Assembly (NCBI RefSeq): GCF_024171725.1
Contig: NZ_JAMTCG010000006.1
Coordinates: 62,001-126,000 of the forward strand
From: Williamsia serinedens
Lineage (GTDB): Bacteria; Actinomycetota; Actinomycetes; Mycobacteriales; Mycobacteriaceae
Length of the DNA stretch: 64,000 nucleotides
Direction: 5' to 3'
This document shows positions 8,935-15,506 of this stretch, one piece after another. Under the pieces are notes generated by a model. That model was given only the letters and a program-made list of their open reading frames with translations, did not search any database and was not told where the DNA came from. The first letter of the stretch is position 1; each line of letters begins with the position of its first letter. The position numbers and the translations under genes were made by a program.

Positions 8935-8964
8935 TGCTAGCAGATGCAAGCACTCCTGCTAACA
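8935..8964. promoter_or_regulatory. three TGCWARCA octamers, candidate operator
   Basis: TGCTAGCA (8935-8942), TGCAAGCA (8945-8952) and TGCTAACA (8957-8964) are spaced 10 and 12 nt apart, about one helical turn. The first is a perfect palindrome and the others are near-palindromes. They lie 42-71 nt upstream of the XRE gene start, where its promoter should be. Phased repeats of this kind suit cooperative binding by a small HTH dimer, most simply the XRE protein itself. Confidence 0.5.
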
Positions 8965-9002
8965 CGTTGCCGACGTCACATCACGCGACCTCCCACCACC
9001 CC

Positions 9003-9899
9003 TCAGGCGTAGGCGCCCGCGGCGATGTCGTCGAGCAGTCCGCGACCTCGGGGCTCCCACCCCAGCGCCGCCCGGGTGGCCTCACTGGACGCGGCCATGT
9101 AGACGTGGGCGAAGAACCCGCCGACGAACGGCCCGATCTGCTCGGCCAGGACGTCGGCGGGAAGCGACCGTGCCGGAACACCTTCCGCAGCGGCGACGGC
9201 CTCGGCGATCTCCCGGGTCGGTATCCCCTCCTCGGCCACGGCGTGCAGGATCGCCCCCGCCGCACCGTCGGCGACGGCGAGCCCGACCAGGCGTGCCGCG
9301 TCGTCGCGGTGCACCGCGGCCCAACGGTTGCCACCGTCACCGGCGTACCCCGACACACCGTGCCGGCGGGCCGCAGCGGTGACCGTGGCGATGAACCCGT
9401 GGTCGCCGACCCCGTGCACGGTCGGCGCGAATCGCACGACGATCGGCGTCACGTCCCGGTCGACGAGGTCGAGCACGAAGTTCTCCGCACCGCCGCGCGG
9501 CGAGTCCGGGCCGTGGAACGGGGACCTGTCGTCCTCGGTCGCCGGTCGACCCTCCGCCAACGCGGCCAGGCCGCCCGCGATGATCAGACGTCGACCGCTC
9601 CCGGCGAGGGCGTCGCCGAAACACTCCACCGCCGCGCGCTCGGCCGCGAAGGATGCCGCCACGTTCGACCAGTCATGCTTCATGGCCAGGTGCACGACGG
9701 CGTCCGCGGCATCGGCGCCGCCGCGGAGGGAGTCCAGGTCGTCGAGGTCGCCCCGCAGCGGCGTCGCGCCGCCGTCCTCCACCGCCCGCATCGACGCGTC
9801 GGACCGGGCCAACCCGGTCACCGCGTGGCCGTCCTGCAGCAACTGCCGCACGACGGCCGACCCGATCCACCCCGATGCCCCCGTGACGAAGACCTTCAT
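9003..9899 (-). CDS. extended SDR / NAD-dependent epimerase-like protein
   Basis: 298 aa, Rossmann fold with the nucleotide-binding GASGWIGS at residues 8-15 and a short-chain-dehydrogenase-like body. The usual YxxxK is not obvious: the region after IIAGG reads TEDDRSPFHGPDSPRGGAEN. It may therefore be an atypical or NmrA-like member. The ATG at 9899 has GGGAG upstream. It is divergent from the TetR gene at 9998, and a perfect 11-bp inverted repeat lies directly before its ribosome-binding site, so TetR control is likely. Confidence 0.8.
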   Translation of the reverse strand: MKVFVTGASGWIGSAVVRQLLQDGHAVTGLARSDASMRAVEDGGATPLRGDLDDLDSLRGGADAADAVVHLAMKHDWSNVAASFAAERAAVECFGDALAGSGRRLIIAGGLAALAEGRPATEDDRSPFHGPDSPRGGAENFVLDLVDRDVTPIVVRFAPTVHGVGDHGFIATVTAAARRHGVSGYAGDGGNRWAAVHRDDAARLVGLAVADGAAGAILHAVAEEGIPTREIAEAVAAAEGVPARSLPADVLAEQIGPFVGGFFAHVYMAASSEATRAALGWEPRGRGLLDDIAAGAYA

Positions 9900-9910
9900 C
9901 TCGAACTCCC

Positions 9911-9939
9911 TCAGTGATGTCTGATGCTGACATCACTGA
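9911..9939. promoter_or_regulatory. 11-bp inverted repeat, TetR operator candidate
   Basis: TCAGTGATGTC (9911-9921) and GACATCACTGA (9929-9939) are perfect inverted arms around a 7-nt spacer, between the divergent SDR and TetR genes. Further TGATGTC/GTCAG-like half-sites follow toward the TetR start (9950-9979). The arrangement is typical of a TetR repressor controlling its own gene and a divergent target. Confidence 0.65.
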
Positions 9940-9997
9940 CCGTACGCTCGATGTCAGCCTCTGTCATCACCTGATGTCGGGACCTAGGATCGGCGAC

Positions 9998-10585
9998 ATG
10001 GCACGGTGGCAACCCGGCGCGGCCGAGCGGATGCGCGGCGCGGCACTCGACCTCTTCGTCGAGCGTGGCTACGACGCGACCACCGCCGCGGACATCGCCG
10101 CGGCCGCCGGACTCACCGAGCGGACCTTCTACCGGCACTTCGCCGACAAGCGCGAGGTGCTGTTCTGGGGGTCCGAGGAGTTCGAGGCGTCGTTCACCGA
10201 CCCGATCGACGCGCTCTCCCCCGACGTCGGCGCCATGGGCGCGGTGGTGGCCGCGGTCGTCGGCGGGGCAGGGCGGTTCACACCCGAGCGACGGGAGTTC
10301 GCCTCGCTCCGCGCCGGCGTCGTCGACGCGACACCCCCACTGCGGGAGCGCGAACGGGACAAGATGGCGCGACTCGCGACGGTGATCGCCGACCGTCTGG
10401 TCGCGCGCGGTGTCCCCGCCACCGACGCGCAGCTGGCAGCCCACAGCGGGGTGACCGTGTTCACGACGGCGTTCGCGCGATGGGTCGCCGGCGACGCGCG
10501 GTCACCGGAGGCGCTGTGCGCCGACCTCTTCGACGACCTGGCCCGGCTGACGGATCAGCTGAAGAGCAGCACCGAGACGGTGTAG
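9998..10585 (+). CDS. TetR-family regulator
   Basis: 195 aa. N-terminal HTH: TTAADIAAAAGLTERTFYRHFADKR, split around residues 24-48, with the conserved YRHF. The C-terminal helical domain is variable. The ATG at 9998 gives the normal short TetR N-terminus; a longer in-frame version from 9914 would run through the operator. It is divergent from an SDR gene, its probable target. Its last 31 nt overlap the 3' end of the convergent DUF445 gene. Confidence 0.88.
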   Translation: MARWQPGAAERMRGAALDLFVERGYDATTAADIAAAAGLTERTFYRHFADKREVLFWGSEEFEASFTDPIDALSPDVGAMGAVVAAVVGGAGRFTPERREFASLRAGVVDATPPLRERERDKMARLATVIADRLVARGVPATDAQLAAHSGVTVFTTAFARWVAGDARSPEALCADLFDDLARLTDQLKSSTETV

Positions 10586-11877
10586 ATCGCCAGGCCGGCC
10601 AGTGAGCCGACCACGGTGCCGTTGATCCGGATGAACTGGAGATCGCGACCGACCTGCAGCTCGATCTTGCGGCTGGTGTCGTCGGCGTCCCATCCGCGGA
10701 CCGTCTCGGTGATCACCGAGATGATCTCGCGGGAGTAGTTCTGCGAGACGTGCCGGGCCACCCGGACGGTCCACATGTTCATCTTGTCCTGCAGCACGTC
10801 GTCGGCGCTGATGCGCGTGGCCACGCGTATGACGCCGTCGGCGAGCGCGGCACGCAGACGGCTGTCGGGGTCGTCGAGGGCCTGCTCGAGGACGGCCTTC
10901 GCCGCCTTCCACGCGGTCGACGCCGCCCCGGCGACCTCGTCGCGGCCGATGAACTCGTCCTTGATCTCCTCGACCTTCGCGATGGTCTCCGGGTCGTTCT
11001 GCAGGTCGTGGGCGAAGTTCACCGCCAGCTCGCGCAGGGCACGGCGGATGTCGTGCTCGGGGTCGGCGGCGATCTTGGCCGTGTACTCGACGAGTTCCCG
11101 GTGGATCCGCTCCCCCACCAGCAGGTTCACGAACTTGGGCGCCCATGCCGGGCCGTCCTTGTCGATGACGCGGTCGATGAGGGGCTGGCTCTCCTCGGCC
11201 CATCCCCGCGCGCGCTCACACAGCATCTGGATGAGCGGTTCGAGGCGTTCCTCGGCGATGAGCTGCTCGAGGACGCGCCCGGCCGGCGGACCCCACTGCG
11301 GCTCGGCCATCCACCGCATCCCCGCGACGATGAACGCCTCGACGTCCTCGTCGGCGAGCATCTCCCCGGCGAGCCCGATCGCCCGCGACGCCTCGTCGCT
11401 GATCCGCGGCGCGTTGGCGGGGTCGGCCAACCACCGTGAGACACGGTGCGGCAGTTGCAGCTTCTCGACCTGCCCCTCGATCACCGACGGCGTCATGAAG
11501 TTCTGCTCGATGAAGTCGCCGAGCTGGTCGCCGATCTGGTCCTTCTTCCGCCGGATCAACGCGGTGTGCGGGATCGGCAGGCCCAGCGGCTGCTTGAACA
11601 GAGCGGTCACCGCGAACCAGTCGGCCAGGGCACCGACCATCCCCGCCTCCGACGCCGCACGGACGTAGCCGACCCACGCCGCGACGTCGGCGCCGTCCCG
11701 CGACTCGAGGTAGCGGGTGACGAGGTACACGATCGCGGCGAGGGCGAGGAAGCCCGTCGCCACCACCTTCATCTTCCGCAGGTCGCGACGCCGTTGCGCG
11801 TCTCCTGCGGTGTCGCCGCCGAGACCGGCGATACCCGACGGGGCGGCCTGTCTGTCCTGCAGCGGGGTCGAGGTCAC
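10555..11877 (-). CDS. DUF445 membrane protein (YjiN-like)
   Basis: 440 aa. Two N-terminal hydrophobic segments (VVATGFLALAAIVYLVTRYL and AGMVGALADWFAVTALF) lead into a long helical region, and a last hydrophobic segment lies at the C-terminus (VVGSLAGLAIYTVSVLLF). The ADWFAVTALFKQPLGLPIPHT block is diagnostic of DUF445. Function is poorly known; members are predicted inner-membrane proteins with a large cytoplasmic part. Start is GTG at 11877. It is divergent from a TetR gene, the same pair as Rv0473/Rv0472c in M. tuberculosis (from memory). Confidence 0.88.
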   Translation of the reverse strand: MTSTPLQDRQAAPSGIAGLGGDTAGDAQRRRDLRKMKVVATGFLALAAIVYLVTRYLESRDGADVAAWVGYVRAASEAGMVGALADWFAVTALFKQPLGLPIPHTALIRRKKDQIGDQLGDFIEQNFMTPSVIEGQVEKLQLPHRVSRWLADPANAPRISDEASRAIGLAGEMLADEDVEAFIVAGMRWMAEPQWGPPAGRVLEQLIAEERLEPLIQMLCERARGWAEESQPLIDRVIDKDGPAWAPKFVNLLVGERIHRELVEYTAKIAADPEHDIRRALRELAVNFAHDLQNDPETIAKVEEIKDEFIGRDEVAGAASTAWKAAKAVLEQALDDPDSRLRAALADGVIRVATRISADDVLQDKMNMWTVRVARHVSQNYSREIISVITETVRGWDADDTSRKIELQVGRDLQFIRINGTVVGSLAGLAIYTVSVLLFS

Positions 11878-11976
11878 CCGCACAGTCTTACCCGAATCGG
11901 GCGCGACCATCCCCCGGTGTGCCCGGCACCACCGTCGACCGGCGGGTACCCGGCGCGCGACGGATACGCTGAGACG

Positions 11977-12774
11977 ATGCCGAGCCGTCAGTCCACCGCC
12001 GCGGCGGCCCGTGCCGCGATCACCGCGGCGGCCGCGGCGACCAAAGGACTCGAGGCGGCACTGCGGGCCACCGCGGACCCCGCCGAGGGCGGGCTGGTCG
12101 ACGGACGCAAACAACGGTGGCAGCGGCACAAGGAGGCCCGTCGCACCGAACTGGTGGACGGCACGTTGGCCGCCGTCCGCGAGCACGGGCCCGAGGTGGG
12201 CATGGACGAGATCGCCGCGCACATCGGCGTCTCCAAGACCGTGCTGTACCGCTACTTCACCGACAAGAACGACCTCAACACCGCGGCGATGGTGCGGTTC
12301 ATCGAGACGGTGTTGCTGCCCCGGCTGACCGAGGTGCTGGTCGACGACGTCGACGAGTACACCCTCACCCGCACGGTGATCGCGGTGTACGTCGAGACGA
12401 TCTCCGACGAGCCGGAGATCTACCAGTTCGTCACCAGCTCGAAGTCGGCCAGCCCGAGCGTCCTCGCCGACTCGGAGAAGCTCATCGCGGAGGTCGTCGC
12501 GTTCGCGATGCACGCCCGACTCGGCGATCGCGGCCTCGACACCGACGGCTTCCAGACGTGGTCGTATGCGCTGGTCGGTGGGGTGCAGCTGGCCACGCAC
12601 TGGTGGATGCAGGACCAGGCCCTCCCGCGGTCGGCCCTCGTCGACCAGCTGACCATGCTCGTGTGGACGGCGTTCGTCGGCATCGTCGAGGTGGGCGGGT
12701 CCGCGTCGGAGTTCGCGCGACGGGACCACCCGCTGCCGCAGTTCCCCTCCGACGCGACGGCACCGCCCGCCTGA
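11977..12774 (+). CDS. TetR-family regulator (Rv0472c-like)
   Basis: 265 aa, longer than usual because about 60 residues precede the HTH, including an Ala-rich stretch. The HTH is MDEIAAHIGVSKTVLYRYFTDK (about residues 77-98, separated from the N-terminus by a basic linker KQRWQRHKEARR). The C-terminal domain carries WSYALVGGVQLATHWW. It is divergent from the DUF445 gene, an arrangement conserved in mycobacteria. DUF4873 and SDR genes follow on the same strand 36 nt later. The effector is unknown. Confidence 0.85.
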   Translation: MPSRQSTAAAARAAITAAAAATKGLEAALRATADPAEGGLVDGRKQRWQRHKEARRTELVDGTLAAVREHGPEVGMDEIAAHIGVSKTVLYRYFTDKNDLNTAAMVRFIETVLLPRLTEVLVDDVDEYTLTRTVIAVYVETISDEPEIYQFVTSSKSASPSVLADSEKLIAEVVAFAMHARLGDRGLDTDGFQTWSYALVGGVQLATHWWMQDQALPRSALVDQLTMLVWTAFVGIVEVGGSASEFARRDHPLPQFPSDATAPPA

Positions 12775-12810
12775 CCCTGGCGCGGGCCGTCCTCTCGCTA
12801 CAGTGCTGCC

Positions 12811-13131
12811 ATGGGCGACGACGACGCCGGCGGCTACACGGGTCCGGCGAGCGTGACCGTGGACGGGCGGGTACCGGTCGAGGTGTCGGTCCAGCTGGTC
12901 GGTCACTTCGACCCGATCGCCGGGCGCTACGCGTGGCAGGGCCGCATCCGGGGTCTCGCCGACGCACTCGCCGACACGGCGGCGATCTCCGACGGCACGC
13001 CGGTGTCGGTCGAGACGCCGCACGGCGTCGGTGAGGGAACGGTGTCGACGCAGGACGTGTTCGGCGGCCACATCGTCACCGGGGTGTCGGCACCGCCGTT
13101 CGCCCAGCTGCCCGACGACGTCGACCGGTGA
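12811..13131 (+). CDS. DUF4873 domain protein
   Basis: 106 aa, with the DUF4873 pattern YTGPASV, then VQLVGHFDPIAGRYAWQGRI and a C-terminal VSAPPFAQL. The domain occurs alone or fused to flavin monooxygenases in actinobacteria, and its role is unknown. Its stop overlaps the GTG of the SDR gene (GTGA at 13128-13131), so the two are coupled and may act in one reaction. Confidence 0.8.
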   Translation: MGDDDAGGYTGPASVTVDGRVPVEVSVQLVGHFDPIAGRYAWQGRIRGLADALADTAAISDGTPVSVETPHGVGEGTVSTQDVFGGHIVTGVSAPPFAQLPDDVDR

Positions 13132-13991
13132 CCGACCCGATCGCCCGCGTCGCCCTGGTGACCGGGGGCGCCGGCGGTGTGGGCCGTGGTGTCGTGACGG
13201 CTCTTGCGGCAGCGGGGTGGACGGTGTGGTTCACCGGGCGGGGCGGGACCACGCCCGAGGATCGCCTCGGCAGACTCGCGGCCCGGGTGACCGCAACCGG
13301 CGGCGACGCCCGACCCGTCACCTGCGATCACACCGACGACGCCGCCGTGAGGGCGGTGTTCGAGCAGATCGCCGCCGAGAGCGGCCGTCTCGACCTGCTC
13401 GTGAACTCCGTATGGGCTGCGCCCGACGGGTTTGTCGGGTTCGACGCACCGTTCTGGGAACGTCCGGTCACCGACTGGCGCCCACTCGTCGACGTGGGCC
13501 TGCGGGCCCACTACGTCGCCTCGGTGCACGCGGCGCGGACGATGGTCGCCGCGGGGAGCGGTCTGGTCGTCAACATCTCGTCGTTCGGGTCACGGGGACA
13601 CCTGCACTCCGTCCTCTACGGGGTGGCGAAGACGGGCCTGGACAAGATGGCCGCCGACATGGCCGTCGAACTGCGGGGCACCGGCGTGAGCGCGATCAGC
13701 CTGTGGCTCGGCCTGATCCGCACACGCATGCTCCTCGCGTCGGGGCTCACCGAGTTCGCGGGCTTCTCGCTCGACCGCGCCGAGGACCCGACGTTCGTCG
13801 GCCGGGTCGTCGACGCCCTCGCCCGCGACCCGTCGATCGCCGACCGCAGCGGCGCGACGCTGATCTCCGCCGAGGAGGGGCGCGCCCGCGGGATCACCAA
13901 CGACGATGGGACACAACCCGACTCCCACCGCGACGCCTTCGGTGGTGGCGGCCTGTTCGGGCCCGGCGGGACGGCCACGACAGTAGGGTGA
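13128..13991 (+). CDS. SDR-family oxidoreductase
   Basis: 287 aa classical short-chain dehydrogenase. Cofactor motif TGGAGGVGRG is near residue 12, the catalytic Ser region is VNISSFGS, and the active-site Tyr/Lys lie in YGVAKTG. LDLLVNSVW replaces the usual NNAG. The substrate is unknown. GTG start within the stop of the DUF4873 gene. The PPK2 gene begins 4 nt after its stop, so DUF4873-SDR-PPK2 probably form one transcript. Confidence 0.87.
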   Translation: MTDPIARVALVTGGAGGVGRGVVTALAAAGWTVWFTGRGGTTPEDRLGRLAARVTATGGDARPVTCDHTDDAAVRAVFEQIAAESGRLDLLVNSVWAAPDGFVGFDAPFWERPVTDWRPLVDVGLRAHYVASVHAARTMVAAGSGLVVNISSFGSRGHLHSVLYGVAKTGLDKMAADMAVELRGTGVSAISLWLGLIRTRMLLASGLTEFAGFSLDRAEDPTFVGRVVDALARDPSIADRSGATLISAEEGRARGITNDDGTQPDSHRDAFGGGGLFGPGGTATTVG

Positions 13992-13995
13992 ACCG

Positions 13996-14844
13996 ATGTC
14001 CTCCAGCGACGCACCCCTGTCCGTTGACATTCTGCGGCCGTCCGCGATGGGCCCCATCGCCGACGTCGACCCCCGGGACACACCGGGTTTCGACGGGGGC
14101 AAGTCCGCGGGAAAGGCGATCCGCAAGGCACGCGGCGAGGTCCTCGCCGACCTCCAGGAGCGTCTGTACGCCCACGGACGCAGCGGCGACCCGCGGTCGG
14201 TGCTGCTCGTGCTGCAGGGCATGGACACCTCGGGCAAGGGCGGCATCGTCCGGCACGTGATGGGCATGGTCGACCCCCAGGGCGTCAGCCACGCCTCGTT
14301 CGGCAAGCCTACCGACGAGGAACTGGCGCACCACTTCCTGTGGCGCATCCGGAAGAAGGTGCCCGCCGCGGGACAGATCGGGGTGTTCGACCGCTCGCAC
14401 TACGAGGACGTCCTCGTCGTGCGCGTGCACGAGCTGGTCCCCCACGACGTCTGGGCGTCCCGCTACGACACCATCACCGAGTTCGAACGCGAGCTGGTCC
14501 GCACCGAGACCACCGTGGTCAAGGTGTTCCTGCACATCTCGCACGACGAGCAGCGCGACCGGCTCGCCCGCCGACTCGACCGGCCCGACAAGTACTGGAA
14601 GTACAACCCCGGCGACGTCGACGAACGCCGGTACTGGTCGGCCTACCAGGAGGCCTATCAGGCCGTCCTGGACCGCACCGACATCGACGAGGCGCCCTGG
14701 TTCGTGGTCCCCGCCGACCACAAGTGGTTCGCGCGGCTGGCCGTCACCGAGATCCTCATCGAGGCGCTGTCCCACCTCGACCTGCGATGGCCTGCACCCG
14801 ATTTAGACGTCGACGTGGAGAAGAAGCGGCTCGCGGAGAGCTGA
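13996..14844 (+). CDS. polyphosphate kinase 2 family protein
   Basis: 282 aa PPK2-domain protein, which uses polyphosphate to phosphorylate nucleotides. Walker A is LQGMDTSGKGG (about residues 74-84), the lid/Walker B region is GVFDRSHYEDV, and RLARRLDRPDKYWKY is family-typical. The N-terminal DTPGFDGGKSAGK and the lid sequence resemble the class that phosphorylates AMP/ADP or nucleoside monophosphates. A TTA leucine codon, rare at this GC content, lies at 14803-14805. Its last 187 nt overlap the convergent rhomboid-like gene. Confidence 0.9.
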   Translation: MSSSDAPLSVDILRPSAMGPIADVDPRDTPGFDGGKSAGKAIRKARGEVLADLQERLYAHGRSGDPRSVLLVLQGMDTSGKGGIVRHVMGMVDPQGVSHASFGKPTDEELAHHFLWRIRKKVPAAGQIGVFDRSHYEDVLVVRVHELVPHDVWASRYDTITEFERELVRTETTVVKVFLHISHDEQRDRLARRLDRPDKYWKYNPGDVDERRYWSAYQEAYQAVLDRTDIDEAPWFVVPADHKWFARLAVTEILIEALSHLDLRWPAPDLDVDVEKKRLAES

Positions 14845-15437
14845 GCGCGCGGCACCAGGAGCGGACCGACGACCAGGCCGGTCACCAGGGCCGTGAGATG
14901 TCCGAGGTTCGTCACCCCGGGATCGACGACGAGCGCCGTCGCGGCCACGGCGATCACCACCGAGACGAACGCGCGGCGGTGCCGGGGCGAGACGTACTGC
15001 GCCGCGCCACCGACGAACGCCATCAGCGCGTAGCTGACACCGATGTCACGCATCGTCATCTGCGACGACGACGTGAGACCGAGGGCGATCGCCACCCACA
15101 GCGCGCCCTGGCTCACCGCCGTGCCGATCAGGTGGCCGGCCAGACCCATCGCGGCCCAGCGGCGTACGCCCAGACGACGCTCCATCGGGATCACGACGAT
15201 CGCGAACATGGCCGCGTAGGGCAGCCACCACGCGCCGTCGAGCCATCCGAGACTGGTCACCAGCACGGTGACCGGATCGGACCCGAGGTGCCGGAGATCG
15301 GTCGACGAGTTCTCCAGCCAGGCGGCGACCTGCTCGGTGGTGCCGACGTGCTGCAGGACGGTCGTCGCCAACAGCAGCGCCAACCACGCACACGACGCGG
15401 GTGCGGCGCGGACCACGCGGAGGAGACGGTCGATCAT
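14658..15437 (-). CDS. rhomboid-like membrane protein
   Basis: 259 aa with about six transmembrane segments in the first 190 residues. WWLPYAAMFAIVVIPMERRLG, then IGVSYALMAFVGG and NLGHLTALVTGL follow the rhomboid layout. The serine site reads GVSYA instead of GxSG, while the helix-6 His remains, so proteolytic activity is doubtful. It fits the actinobacterial rhomboid-like group. The last 60 or so residues run antisense through the PPK2 gene and are basic and serine-rich, unlike a conserved domain. That tail may be a by-product of a lost stop. Confidence 0.7.
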   Translation of the reverse strand: MIDRLLRVVRAAPASCAWLALLLATTVLQHVGTTEQVAAWLENSSTDLRHLGSDPVTVLVTSLGWLDGAWWLPYAAMFAIVVIPMERRLGVRRWAAMGLAGHLIGTAVSQGALWVAIALGLTSSSQMTMRDIGVSYALMAFVGGAAQYVSPRHRRAFVSVVIAVAATALVVDPGVTNLGHLTALVTGLVVGPLLVPRAQLSASRFFSTSTSKSGAGHRRSRWDSASMRISVTASRANHLWSAGTTNQGASSMSVRSRTA

Positions 15438-15506
15438 GACCCCACGGTGACGCGCAGCCCGCCGTGTCGGCTGGACGCTCGCTGTGAGGTCGCTGCGGAC
15501 CCCGGC

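Noticed and set aside
10555..13071. Extension of the DUF445 frame upstream to 13071
   Set aside because: The extra part is antisense to the TetR and DUF4873 genes and has no domain; GTG at 11877 starts the conserved protein.
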